IMG/VR virus record: IMGVR_UViG_3300049020_000031
Span: 62,001-126,000 of that record
Reading direction: 5' to 3' (one strand)
Origin: a virus
DNA length: 64,000 bases
Shown here: positions 34,732-42,757 of the stretch, in pieces
Numbering within the stretch: position 1 is the first letter of the stretch
Layout: every line of letters starts with the position of its first letter
Made by a program: the position numbers and the translations under genes
The notes under the pieces: model-generated
What the model was told of the DNA's origin: nothing
The model's database searches: none
What the model saw: only the letters and a program-made list of their open reading frames with translations

Positions 34732-35029
34732 TTTGAAAATAAACCCTCTCTTTATATCTCACGTACTGGGTAAATTCCAGATTAACCTGACACCATCTGA
34801 AGATGCCAAGATTCGACATGTAATCATCCTTCATCAAATATTTGTGGCCCAGATAATCCAAACAATCAATCATCATGGCTTCATAAAGCACATATTCTGA
34901 AGTTCTCCCGATGATTTTTCGGCTGGCTATTATCGAATCAATCAATTCATAGTCTGCACCCTTATCTTGAAACGACTTCTTGAAATCGTTCAATTTGCTT
35001 ATCATGAGTTTTGAAAGTTCTCTAGCCAT
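34676..35029 (-). CDS. Small protein with tail-like motif
   Basis: 117 residues, helical. FQNDEDMLHAALCFSE near the end resembles the tail. Start overlaps the TAG of 35022-35813 by 8 bases. Confidence 0.78.
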   Translation of the reverse strand: MARELSKLMISKLNDFKKSFQDKGADYELIDSIIASRKIIGRTSEYVLYEAMMIDCLDYLGHKYLMKDDYMSNLGIFRWCQVNLEFTQYVRYKERVYFQNDEDMLHAALCFSEYVVA

Positions 35030-35813
35030 ATTTTAACTTCAATGATACCATGACACTGTCATCGGTAAGGTAAATTTTACCCCCAACCCAAACCATATCG
35101 TCTTCTGACATGATATTGTCAGTCAACCAGGCTTTCACTTCCAAGGGAGTAATCGTCTCTTTCAAGGATGAGAATGGAATAAGGGTTACATTCTTGAAAT
35201 GTTCAGTAACCATTGAGCGCTGATATTGCACGCTCACTAGAAATTCAGAGATCGACATTCCTTGTGTCACCACTAGTTCGTGACTGAGTGTACGAAATTG
35301 ATCTCTGACAGAACCTGGTTTAAATTGGGTCTGAGACTTATGACAGTTCGCAACGAATTCAAAGTCATCAAAGATCTTGAGTTCTGGTCCTTCTAAAGAC
35401 AACCACATGATGGGAGAACCTGGCGATGCCCGCATGTAGTCCCGACCGCCATCCACAAAAGCTGACTTGTCGTTACTTTCCGCATAGTCATGTCGGAAAG
35501 CGCTATAGATGACTTCTCCATTATTGGCCAGGACTCCTTGAATCAACAATCCTTCCATAGACGCACCAGAAGTCACATACGGGTTCGCGCCACCAAAGGA
35601 CACGGCAAGATAATGGCTGTAACCATTGGGTGGATTTTCCTGATAGAAGATATGATATGGCTCAGTAGTCCAATAGTCAGAACGATACAGGGCGTGAACA
35701 AATACAAACTTGGCATTGAATTTGTCCTCAACCTTCTTAATCATACGTCCATAATGTTCCACATCTACTGAGTCAGTGATCAAGTGTTCCTGTTTGCAGA
35801 TTTGAATTTTCAT
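35022..35813 (-). CDS. Unknown protein with tail motif
   Basis: 263 residues, the largest tail-bearing protein. Body alpha/beta with NGYSHYLAVSFGGANPY; C-terminus YLTDDSVMVSLKLKYG. Ends at TAG, in frame for a further 20 codons to TAA. ATGA overlap with the RlaP-like gene. Confidence 0.8.
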   Translation of the reverse strand: MKIQICKQEHLITDSVDVEHYGRMIKKVEDKFNAKFVFVHALYRSDYWTTEPYHIFYQENPPNGYSHYLAVSFGGANPYVTSGASMEGLLIQGVLANNGEVIYSAFRHDYAESNDKSAFVDGGRDYMRASPGSPIMWLSLEGPELKIFDDFEFVANCHKSQTQFKPGSVRDQFRTLSHELVVTQGMSISEFLVSVQYQRSMVTEHFKNVTLIPFSSLKETITPLEVKAWLTDNIMSEDDMVWVGGKIYLTDDSVMVSLKLKYG

Positions 35814-36700
35814 CGATACTTCCGCAATACGGCCTCAAGTTCAAGAACCAAAGATGGTGCTCGGTCATTGGCGGTTACCAAACCATCCAATGAACCATAA
35901 TGTTCTTCCAAGCATTGCATCAACAAGTTCTTGATCCCATCTTCGTCGGGTGAGTACCGGAGCGTTGATGTGTTGTAAACCTTTTCCAGTTCAGCTTCTT
36001 TGCTCTTGGCATACTCTTCCAATTGTGTCATCGTCCATTCACCACGGCGGATGGATTTCAATTGTTCGCGAGACCGCTCGATATCGAGAGTATGTTCGGT
36101 CATGATCATTTCGGACTCGTTGATGAGTCGAACTACGTGATAGGCAAACTTCACGTCATAGCCGTATTTGGCGATGCTCTCGGCACGTTTTGGATTCGAG
36201 GAGTTTGCTTTGTCACGGATCTTCTTCATCTGTTGGTAAGCGTAACCCTTGAATTTGTGCCAGCTTCCCTTGTGGAGAAACATGTCACGATTTTCACGAA
36301 CCATCTTACCGATGTTGGTGATGTGGGTGATGCATCGATCTGGAGTGTAGAGGGAATCAACCATATTGGGGTTGTTTTCCATACACAGTTGGAAAAACTT
36401 CACGATGTTGTAGATGGTCACATCGTATTCGGTTTGACCATCTAGGCTTTTCACATGGTGTTGCTGGAATTGTTCAAAACGTGGCAGCTTGGTGCCGAAC
36501 CCCTCAACTTCACCACGAGTATGAGGGAACACGGTTCCTTTGTCTGGGATGCAGAACCCCATGATGTCCATGTCGGATGAATCGCTGCTAACACCGTAGC
36601 TCATCGAACCCGTGATGGTTTCGTATTGAACGGCGCCATTCATGAACAGTGGCGGGGCGATCAACTTTTGATCAGTGAGTTTTTGAGCTACGGAGGCCAT
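35810..36700 (-). CDS. RlaP-type nucleotidyltransferase (pol-beta superfamily)
   Basis: 296 residues. Pol-beta nucleotidyltransferase signature GSMSYGVSSDSSDMDI at 31-46, with the second acidic residue probably in QTEYDVTIYNIVKFFQL. This fits the PF10127 predicted nucleotidyltransferases, some called RlaP because they associate with RNA ligases; an RNA-repair role is therefore plausible, with RtcB at 43678. ATG 36700 has AAAGGAATCAAA upstream. Confidence 0.87.
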   Translation of the reverse strand: MASVAQKLTDQKLIAPPLFMNGAVQYETITGSMSYGVSSDSSDMDIMGFCIPDKGTVFPHTRGEVEGFGTKLPRFEQFQQHHVKSLDGQTEYDVTIYNIVKFFQLCMENNPNMVDSLYTPDRCITHITNIGKMVRENRDMFLHKGSWHKFKGYAYQQMKKIRDKANSSNPKRAESIAKYGYDVKFAYHVVRLINESEMIMTEHTLDIERSREQLKSIRRGEWTMTQLEEYAKSKEAELEKVYNTSTLRYSPDEDGIKNLLMQCLEEHYGSLDGLVTANDRAPSLVLELEAVLRKYR

Positions 36701-36860
36701 TTTGATTCCTTTGTCTATTGCATTCTATAGCCAATTATATGTTCATTTGGTATATTTTGCAAGTGTGACGTTGAAGTACAATAGAAAGACAGAAAGCCCT
36801 AGGCATTGGCAGAATCATTTCTGCCAGTCTAGAAGCTATCAATCACACAAGACCTCATGA

Positions 36861-36886
36861 AAAAGGGGAGCAACTGCTCCCCTGTT
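36861..36886. terminator. Terminator, GGGGAGCA family
   Basis: GGGGAGCA / TGCTCCCC, flanked by AAAA and TGTT; downstream of 36902-37681. The preceding 36701-36860 holds only a promoter-like TATAAT-less stretch and a TGGCAGAA/TTCTGCCA hairpin. Confidence 0.75.
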
Positions 36887-36901
36887 AAATCAACGAATTT
36901 A

Positions 36902-37681
36902 TTACAATGAGTCCTTGAAAATCCGGTTAGTGATGCGTTGGAACGTTCGACCCAAATTGTTGTAGACGAATGTCGCGAACTGTACCGTGAAATCACGAAC
37001 CAGGAACCAAACAATACTGAACGGCCAGTAGATGATCCATACGGCTATGGTTGAGCTCAGGTTACTAGCCTTTGGCTTAATGGACTCCAGCAATTCTTGC
37101 GGGAGGTGGCCTCGTGGATACACTCGCTGGAAGTCGCCACCGTTCTTGATACGTTGACCAAGAGCTTGCGTTGCGCGAGCCCAAACTTCTAAATCAACCG
37201 GAATCGCCATCTTTGCCATTCCCGATGTCAGCTTGGCTACATCTTCAAACGTCAATTTGTTGGTGACTAGCCAATTAGCATGCGTGGTGGCCAGGTATTC
37301 CTGATACTCCAAAGTGAATGCATTAGCTGGAACCACGTAATCACGAAGAACAGATTGTTTGATATGTTGGAATACCTGTGAGTTGTGGCGGTTCAGCAAC
37401 ACCCAGTAAACCAAAGACCAGACCACGCCAGCGATTGCATAAAGGATCAGTTTGGCAATATTGCCAAGTTCAAAACCCGCCACGTTCCATGGTTTCAGAA
37501 GTTCTTGCAGTGGTTCCCATCGTTGGAACAAGAGAAACACCAGGATTCCAAAGAACAACATGGACCAGAATTCATGCTTCTTACGGACCAGCACAACTGA
37601 CAGCAGAGCGAAGCCGATAATAATAGGCCAGAAGAAAAAACCACCAAGAATAAAGGCGGTGAAGGTAGACATCATTTCCAT
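36902..37681 (-). CDS. Membrane protein, same architecture as 47777-48451
   Basis: 259 residues. Hydrophobic segments at about 5-30, 38-52, 75-100 and 210-235; soluble central region with a helix FQHIKQSVLRDYVVPANAF. End (FLVRDFTVQFATFVYNNLGRTF) resembles the end of the protein at 47777 (LVTDLLIAGFHATMNLFGNF). Function unknown. Confidence 0.85.
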   Translation of the reverse strand: MEMMSTFTAFILGGFFFWPIIIGFALLSVVLVRKKHEFWSMLFFGILVFLLFQRWEPLQELLKPWNVAGFELGNIAKLILYAIAGVVWSLVYWVLLNRHNSQVFQHIKQSVLRDYVVPANAFTLEYQEYLATTHANWLVTNKLTFEDVAKLTSGMAKMAIPVDLEVWARATQALGQRIKNGGDFQRVYPRGHLPQELLESIKPKASNLSSTIAVWIIYWPFSIVWFLVRDFTVQFATFVYNNLGRTFQRITNRIFKDSL

Positions 37682-37692
37682 TTTCGTTCCTT

Positions 37693-37923
37693 TCAGCGAG
37701 CTGCGATCTTCTTACGCACGTCGTGCCAGAATTTGGTGTGGAATGGATACAGCATCTGCTTCCAATGTTGGAGGACGGTGCCCCAGTTCAGATAACTGAA
37801 GACGCCATAAAGGATGATGCCGATCAGATCAATTCGAACCAGGGATCGCATCAGCATTACCGCCATGATGACTCCTAGGATAAAATTGATCCAGAAGGAT
37901 TGTTTGACTGTCAAATTGAACAT
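37693..37923 (-). CDS. Small membrane protein
   Basis: 76 residues, two hydrophobic segments (about 10-27, 33-48), then HWKQMLYPFHTKFWHDV. TAATG coupling to the upstream gene. Confidence 0.78.
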   Translation of the reverse strand: MFNLTVKQSFWINFILGVIMAVMLMRSLVRIDLIGIILYGVFSYLNWGTVLQHWKQMLYPFHTKFWHDVRKKIAAR

Positions 37924-38306
37924 TAGATGATCCCGTGTTTAATGAAAATCGATGTTAACATCTTTTCAAGATGTTTCACATGCCGTATTTTTCTTTTCCG
38001 CTCGTATTCGCGAATTTCTGGCGTCAAACCAACTTCAAGCTGTCCCTTTGCATGCAAATGTCGTATCAAGTTCAATCTGGTTAGATGAGTCAAGTTGGCT
38101 AAAAATCTAGCCGCACTCTGAGGTTTCGTCGTGACCATACCACATTCCGGGGCTTTGATTCCCTGCTTCTTTGCACCACCACTAAATTCAACAAACATCA
38201 GCGCACCTCTTGATTGATGGTAGACTTGAAAAGCACTGATGCTGCTAGTCCTAGCCAATTTTGATATCATAGAGGTTGAAAGTCTCTCGATCAAATAGTT
38301 CTCCAT
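37923..38306 (-). CDS. Unknown basic protein
   Basis: 127 residues, strongly basic C-terminal half (REYERKRKIRHVKHLEKML). Nucleic-acid binding is possible. Its start overlaps the preceding gene by 56 bases, unusually long, so a later ATG may be used (MISKLARTS at residue 13). Confidence 0.7.
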   Translation of the reverse strand: MENYLIERLSTSMISKLARTSSISAFQVYHQSRGALMFVEFSGGAKKQGIKAPECGMVTTKPQSAARFLANLTHLTRLNLIRHLHAKGQLEVGLTPEIREYERKRKIRHVKHLEKMLTSIFIKHGII

Positions 38307-38550
38307 ATTTGTTTAGGGTGAAGATGCTAATTTGATCCATGAGATCGTCGATGAAGTCCGCCTTTGACAGATCAAGTTCACCCCGAATCGAGATAGACAA
38401 ATCAATCACTCTACCACCCACTGTGACTCCACAAACATCAACGCACCCTGATCCAGTCAAACTGAGTACGAAGTTTTTTATTTCGTAACCTAAGTTACGC
38501 AGTACGATAAAGATGGTTCGCGGCATCCACATGGCTGGAGAAAATTTCAT
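38251..38550 (-). CDS. Unknown protein
   Basis: 99 residues; short N-terminal basic/hydrophobic part, then SLTGSGCVDVCGVTVGGRVIDLSIS. Ends at TAG followed by another TAG two codons later. Overlaps neighbours by more than 50 bases on both sides. Confidence 0.65.
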   Translation of the reverse strand: MKFSPAMWMPRTIFIVLRNLGYEIKNFVLSLTGSGCVDVCGVTVGGRVIDLSISIRGELDLSKADFIDDLMDQISIFTLNKYGELFDRETFNLYDIKIG

Positions 38551-38866
38551 CTCTTGGTTTCCAAATTAAACTCAAACCACGTCTTGACTGTATCTGATAT
38601 CGCCCAGAACCCAGATATTCAATTCGATAGAATATCGATTTGTAGTCATCCCTCAGATCGTTCACCATATCGTACGCTAATGAAGCTACTACGAAGGATG
38701 CACACAACAGGTAGAAGATCATTGGTGTTGGGTTCTCATGTACCTTGTCAGGAGACGACCCCAACACCGTGAAGAAAATCTGATGAACTATCATGCAAAT
38801 GATAGTGATCAATCCAATTGAATACAGATATCGCAATACCGTTGACCATTCAATTCTTGATCTCAT
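38495..38866 (-). CDS. Membrane protein with two segments
   Basis: 123 residues from ATG 38866, which overlaps the TGA of 38863-39072 (ATGA). Hydrophobic segments at about 9-31 and 47-66; soluble C-terminal part GSGRYQIQSRRGLSLIW. Confidence 0.75.
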   Translation of the reverse strand: MRSRIEWSTVLRYLYSIGLITIICMIVHQIFFTVLGSSPDKVHENPTPMIFYLLCASFVVASLAYDMVNDLRDDYKSIFYRIEYLGSGRYQIQSRRGLSLIWKPRDEIFSSHVDAANHLYRTA

Positions 38867-39072
38867 TTTGCGCTTTCTACTAAGAGTTTGAGGAACCACA
38901 TCATCACTGGCTCCTCAACCAAAACTTCCGTGAGTCCGCCTTGTGGGGATTCCTTTATCTTGTCATTGATGAATCGAACAGCTTGATTGTTCTCTGGCCC
39001 CAAGGTTTGCGCAATCTGGAGATAGGACTCAAAAGTGGAGTCTCTGCCATCTAGTAGTTTCAATAACGTCAT
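38863..39072 (-). CDS. Small protein, tandem paralogue
   Basis: 69 residues, similar to the next gene: TFESYLQIAQTLGPENNQAVRFINDKIKESPQGG aligns with GVYRDYCNALFGPESKATKFFDVKIAESPNGR (positions quoted in two short parts of each). ATGA coupled. Confidence 0.8.
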   Translation of the reverse strand: MTLLKLLDGRDSTFESYLQIAQTLGPENNQAVRFINDKIKESPQGGLTEVLVEEPVMMWFLKLLVESAK

Positions 39073-39275
39073 GCCGCTTCACCCCGCATTTGATGCATGA
39101 TGAGATGCATCATTTGACTTTCATCGGCGATCACCTCTTCATCACGGCCATTCGGACTCTCGGCAATCTTGACATCAAAGAACTTGGTTGCTTTCGACTC
39201 CGGACCGAAGAGAGCGTTGCAGTAATCACGATACACACCGAGGGTAGAAAGTTCGCCAGTCGAGAGAAGCTTCAT
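39069..39275 (-). CDS. Small protein, tandem paralogue
   Basis: 68 residues. Shares the F-GPE...A-x-F-x-x-KI-ESP-G core and the C-terminal EV-x-x-x-E-x-x-M-M motif with 38863-39072, so the pair arose by duplication. Function unknown. Confidence 0.8.
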   Translation of the reverse strand: MKLLSTGELSTLGVYRDYCNALFGPESKATKFFDVKIAESPNGRDEEVIADESQMMHLIMHQMRGEAA

Positions 39276-39284
39276 GATGACCTC

Positions 39285-39479
39285 TTATTCGTAGTGTGCC
39301 CGGAAGCGAGTGAGATCTTCTTCGCTGAGCTTTCCCCCGTCCCAGTCCAGAATGCCCAGGTTGAAATCAATCTGCCACTGATGTTCTTCAGTCAGATTGA
39401 AGTAATCCTTGGGGCGACGAAACGACTTTTCGAACATTTCACGTTGTTGATCTCGTACGGGATTCACATCAGCTGTCAT
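39285..39479 (-). CDS. Small unknown protein
   Basis: 64 residues, acidic and helical (LTEEHQWQIDFNLGILDWDG). Leftward, upstream of the paralogue pair; AAGGAGTGAAAAT ribosome site. Confidence 0.78.
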   Translation of the reverse strand: MTADVNPVRDQQREMFEKSFRRPKDYFNLTEEHQWQIDFNLGILDWDGGKLSEEDLTRFRAHYE

Positions 39480-39552
39480 ATTTTCACTCCTTTAAAGTTC
39501 ATTCTAACATGGCATAAGGTGCCCATTACGAGCACCAAATGAATAATTGGGG

Positions 39553-39663
39553 TCAATTCATGTCAAGTTCCTCAAAATCTACCTGGAGATTCAGGGGAGC
39601 TTGCGACCAATCCCATTGAATATTGCTTGTAGGAACCTGGAACGAAGTGACAAATCCCATCAT
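39553..39663 (-). CDS. Possible small protein or readthrough extension after a TAG
   Basis: 36 codons from ATG 39663 (MMGFVTSFQVPTSN) to TGA; the frame is open upstream through five LHEL-type repeats to the TAG that ends 39730-40059. No ribosome site is seen. The reading looks protein-like (QWDWSQAPLNLQVDFEELD). Could be a remnant of a longer gene. Confidence 0.35.
   Translation of the reverse strand: MMGFVTSFQVPTSNIQWDWSQAPLNLQVDFEELDMN
39563..39592 (+). repeat. 30-base exact repeat, copy 2 (inverted)
   Basis: Exact match, on the opposite strand, to 32755-32784. Confidence 0.85.
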
Positions 39664-39666
39664 ATC

Positions 39667-39723
39667 TTCGTGAAGAAGTTCGTGAAGAAGTTCGTGAAGA
39701 AGTTCGTGAAGAAGTTCGTGAAG
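39667..39723. repeat. 12-base tandem repeat, about 4.8 copies
   Basis: Unit TTCGTGAAGAAG. A multiple of three, so it keeps frame; on the minus strand it reads Leu-His-Glu-Leu in the frame after the TAG of the next gene. Confidence 0.95.
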
Positions 39724-39729
39724 GATTGT

Positions 39730-40059
39730 CTATTTCTTCTCATTCATCCATAGCCACAATGACTCATGTCGAACGATCAGATCACGTAACAGTAATTCCA
39801 CAGCATCATCAGGATTCTTAAACAGAACCAATCTGGACACGGAGGGATGAGACTTGAACAAAATCTTACTCTGCCAATCCAGGAGATTCTCCTTTATCAA
39901 TTCCTTGATAGTAGAGGATTCACCATTACTGCTATTCACCAGGAATACGTATTTGAAGTCTGGGTTAATCGTCTGAATATCCCCCAGACGATCCACTGTC
40001 TCCATATAGAAATCAGGGTTGTTAGTAACATACCGGATTAGATCATCAATGGTTTCCAT
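39730..40059 (-). CDS. Unknown protein with DAV motif, trio member 1
   Basis: 109 residues from ATG 40059 (TTAAGGAACAAC upstream). LVLFKNPDDAVELLLRDL matches the motif block of the two upstream genes. Also similar: an N-terminal helix, a central F-L-V-N/I-K strand, and a helix before the motif. Ends at TAG with a long in-frame continuation. Confidence 0.8.
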   Translation of the reverse strand: METIDDLIRYVTNNPDFYMETVDRLGDIQTINPDFKYVFLVNSSNGESSTIKELIKENLLDWQSKILFKSHPSVSRLVLFKNPDDAVELLLRDLIVRHESLWLWMNEKK

Positions 40060-40402
40060 GTTGTTCCTTAACCCAAGTCTCCAAAACTTGATACGGTTCG
40101 ATGGCATCTAGGAGGATCAGATCCAAGGCGTCATCATCTTCCCTTACCAATACCGCCCTACAAATCTCTTGGTATTTGGACAATCGGATTCGGTCCATCC
40201 ACCGATCACCTAGATGCTCTATCAATTGATCTCGACTCTTAGCGATCGACGCCTTATCAGTTTTTCCCTTGATCAGGAAGATTTTCGGAAAGCCCTCGTT
40301 TTCATTCATCATCTCAATCAATTTCTGATTGAGAGAATGGGCAGGCTGCAACCCAGATGATGGATTCGTAGTCCAGTCGATTGCTTGTTGAATAGTTGCC
40401 AT
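40046..40402 (-). CDS. Unknown protein with DDDAL motif, trio member 2
   Basis: 118 residues from ATG 40402. FPKIFLIKGKTDKASIAKSR, DRWMDRIRLSKYQEICRAVL, then VREDDDALDLILLDA. Close paralogue of 40405-40737 (FPRFLVIKDHDEL, ENWSERIRLGGYAEIGKVIL). Confidence 0.82.
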   Translation of the reverse strand: MATIQQAIDWTTNPSSGLQPAHSLNQKLIEMMNENEGFPKIFLIKGKTDKASIAKSRDQLIEHLGDRWMDRIRLSKYQEICRAVLVREDDDALDLILLDAIEPYQVLETWVKEQHGNH

Positions 40403-40404
40403 GA

Positions 40405-40737
40405 TCAACACTCATTAAAAGATGTAATGTATCCTAGGAGGAATAGATCTACGGCATCATCATCCTCTCTTAGCAGTATGACTTTGCCAATCTCCGCATA
40501 TCCACCTAAGCGAATCCTCTCACTCCAATTCTCACCCAAGTATTCCTTTATCAGACTTCGGATTTCCCCGGTGTTTAATTCATCGTGGTCCTTGATTACC
40601 AGGAATCGTGGAAATTCCGGATTGGCATCTCGGAAAGTTTCCAAACACAACTTATTTGACGAAGCAGGCTCTCCCTGCCCCTCCAAATATTTAATCACTT
40701 GATGGATCGTTGTGACTTTATTTGAAGTCGCTGTCAT
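40405..40737 (-). CDS. Unknown protein with DDDAV motif, trio member 3
   Basis: 110 residues from ATG 40737. LREDDDAVDLFLLGY near the end. The ATG lies inside the end of the Thg1 gene, so expression is coupled to it. Confidence 0.82.
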   Translation of the reverse strand: MTATSNKVTTIHQVIKYLEGQGEPASSNKLCLETFRDANPEFPRFLVIKDHDELNTGEIRSLIKEYLGENWSERIRLGGYAEIGKVILLREDDDAVDLFLLGYITSFNEC

Positions 40738-41539
40738 AGACTGGCAATTCACCATTAAACAGGATATTGACGCCTGAATTAGTGTGCTTACCCAACCAGA
40801 TATCCATAGATTCCACGCTGGAACGAATTACTTCCTTGGGGTGAATCTCCAAGTTCCTTGTTGGGATCTTTGCCATTTCTTCATCCGTCAATGGTCTCAG
40901 AGTCCGTACTTTCTTCACAAAGGTTCCTCGTTTGAATCCCGGTGGGTAGTCGTTGAAGTTGATACCCTTCTCGGACCACATACGTTCTTGCATCTGAGGG
41001 CCCTTCAGTCCACTGAGGCTCTTGTGCGTGAACATACTCTGGGCAGCCATGGATATGGCGTTCTTCGTGCAGTCTTGTTGACGCCAAAGGAAAGCATTGT
41101 ATGCTTCAACCAGAGTCGGGGTGCTGAATGCTCGTGCGTCAAAGGTTGGCAACAGGTGGGCTTTTTCAGGAATCCGTTCAGCCAATTTGGTGGCGAAGAA
41201 CACTGAACAGAATGCCGCAGTCAGGGACTCGATCTTTTGCAACCGACCCTTGAACGGGTATTCTGAATCTGAATTGGTTTCGTGATACCAAGCCAACGTG
41301 ATCTCGTCACTTTGGCAGTACCCCACTGATGCGTGGAATCGGTCAACCAAGGCCTTAGTGGTATCAACCATGAGGTCTGACAGCCTCTGATCATACGGAC
41401 GCGCCAGCCCCTTGGTAAACGTGTGGAAGCTCTTACCATCCAGGCGGACAACAAGTGGCTGACCCTTAAATGCAACCCGACTCGTGGTCGGTGCTTCGTA
41501 CGATTTCATGCGATCGCCGAAGTCATCACTGTGACTCAT
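40718..41539 (-). CDS. tRNAHis guanylyltransferase-like 3'-5' polymerase (Thg1 family)
   Basis: 273 residues. Thg1 palm motifs: VVRLDGKSFHTFTKG at 30-44 (first metal Asp34), the H-x-x-x-GYCQSDEITLAW motif with Asp78 and Glu79; KGLARPYD also matches. Thg1-like proteins add nucleotides to the 5' end of tRNA in the reverse direction and repair truncated tRNAs. Rare in phages; suits the CCA, RtcB and RlaP genes. Single promoter region in front (41540-41687). Confidence 0.93.
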   Translation of the reverse strand: MSHSDDFGDRMKSYEAPTTSRVAFKGQPLVVRLDGKSFHTFTKGLARPYDQRLSDLMVDTTKALVDRFHASVGYCQSDEITLAWYHETNSDSEYPFKGRLQKIESLTAAFCSVFFATKLAERIPEKAHLLPTFDARAFSTPTLVEAYNAFLWRQQDCTKNAISMAAQSMFTHKSLSGLKGPQMQERMWSEKGINFNDYPPGFKRGTFVKKVRTLRPLTDEEMAKIPTRNLEIHPKEVIRSSVESMDIWLGKHTNSGVNILFNGELPVYDSDFK

Positions 41540-41687
41540 ATTTCATTCCTTTGAATTGCTCCCCTGGGTTACTCACCAAGATATAATGGAGCGTCTGGCG
41601 TTATTGCCAGAAGATCATTCTACAGTAAATATTTCCACCATCTGGTAAATATTCATGTTATCATATGATTTTTAAGGAACGAACCCA

Positions 41688-41933
41688 ATGCCTAATCCCA
41701 CCTACAGTATGGTTGAATTTAAACCACGGAAAGCTCCTTGGGGATTCAAAGTTCGAGTTGATGGGGCGAATCTGTTCCACGTCAGTGGATTGATTCAAAT
41801 GGCGACGGGTCCTAACCCGGGTGATCTGCTGGTCGTTGAATTGATGACTGAAGGATATAACAAATGGGCTACTGTTATCCTCTATGTGCATGACGCCGAT
41901 CTGGCATCAAGTTTGCGTCAACTGATGGAATGA
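41688..41933 (+). CDS. Small unknown protein
   Basis: 81 residues, TTTAAGGAACG ribosome site, beta-rich with PWGFKVRVDGANLFHVSG and ending VHDADLASSLRQLME. Function unknown. Confidence 0.82.
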   Translation: MPNPTYSMVEFKPRKAPWGFKVRVDGANLFHVSGLIQMATGPNPGDLLVVELMTEGYNKWATVILYVHDADLASSLRQLME

Positions 41934-41947
41934 CCCCCATGGGGTCA
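41931..41947. terminator. Hairpin formed by two convergent stop codons
   Basis: TGACCCC / GGGGTCA with loop CAT; the TGA of 41688-41933 and the TGA of 41945-42223 are its two ends. Confidence 0.6.
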
Positions 41948-42223
41948 TTGAGGCCTTGCTTGGATAAGCCTCAGAAAAACGTTGTATTGAGAATCGTATT
42001 GATCGCTACATGTTATATAAAAGATGCGATTCTCTCCAGTAATACTTTCATAATCCCAAAGCCGAACGCCAATTGCATCTGAACTTTCGGACCTGTACAG
42101 TTTTATTATGATAAAGAACTTGAGAGAGATAGTTTGAACTTCATCACCAACCTGGGGGATCCAACCACCATTGAGTCTTAGAGTTTCGATCCTCCACTCT
42201 TTCTCAATGGTGGTTATCTTCAT
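41945..42223 (-). CDS. Small unknown protein
   Basis: 92 residues, ATGA overlap with the lipoprotein gene. Contains VGDEVQTISLKFF and ends DQYDSQYNVFLRLIQ, weakly tail-like. Confidence 0.72.
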   Translation of the reverse strand: MKITTIEKEWRIETLRLNGGWIPQVGDEVQTISLKFFIIIKLYRSESSDAIGVRLWDYESITGENRIFYITCSDQYDSQYNVFLRLIQARPQ

Positions 42224-42372
42224 GCTTGGGGTGCTGGTGGACCCACGAATTCTGTCGGTGCCGGCTCCAGGGGATTGTCCACGTAATCGACATTGGAATC
42301 AGGATCGCCCCCGCCACATGCCACGAGGAAAGCACATACCAGGCCAATCAGGGTCATCTTACCAATGTTCAT
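42220..42372 (-). CDS. Small lipoprotein (50 residues)
   Basis: Begins MNIGKMTLIGLVCAFLVAC: short positive start, hydrophobic core, lipobox LVAC with the cysteine at 19, then GGGDPDSN and a Pro/Glu-rich end. Expected to be lipidated and placed in the cell envelope. GGAGTGAGAA ribosome site. Too small for most gene finders. Confidence 0.75.
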   Translation of the reverse strand: MNIGKMTLIGLVCAFLVACGGGDPDSNVDYVDNPLEPAPTEFVGPPAPQA

Positions 42373-42409
42373 TTCTCACTCCAGTTAATTATGGTGTGCC
42401 AGTATAACA

Positions 42410-42757
42410 TCATTTGGTGGGATCTTGAGATTTTTCAACTAGAAGTCTGTGAACAATCAATGATTCACGAAAAGAAAAAGGACCATATACATTTTCTCTA
42501 TCGAGGACTTTCCCGACAAACCACCCCACGTCAGTCTCCTGCATACCCTCACCCATTATCACATAACTTTCAGGGTACCAGTTGTCGTTAAAGTTGATCA
42601 AGTATCTGACGTCAAGGCCCTGTATTGGGGTGGTGTCAAATGAACGACGAAACGTATACGCCACAGATTCAGTGATCTTGAGAACGCATTGACCGCTGGG
42701 ATTATCATCCACAGAAAAGTTCCTTGAGATTGTTGTGGCGATATCTCGTTGAACCAT
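42410..42757 (-). CDS. Unknown protein, weak GPF tail
   Basis: 115 residues from ATG 42757, overlapping the upstream lipoprotein gene by 53 bases. NVYGPFSFRESLIVHRLLVEK near the C-terminus is related to the GPFD motif of the 44979-46345 proteins. Confidence 0.7.
   Translation of the reverse strand: MVQRDIATTISRNFSVDDNPSGQCVLKITESVAYTFRRSFDTTPIQGLDVRYLINFNDNWYPESYVIMGEGMQETDVGWFVGKVLDRENVYGPFSFRESLIVHRLLVEKSQDPTK

Noticed and set aside
39667-39723. Possible CRISPR array
   Set aside because: 12-base direct repeats with no spacers: a simple tandem repeat.
39547-39753. Rightward frame with FVKK repeats
   Set aside because: Begins at TTG without ribosome site and lies opposite the leftward frame; repeat reads equally in both directions.
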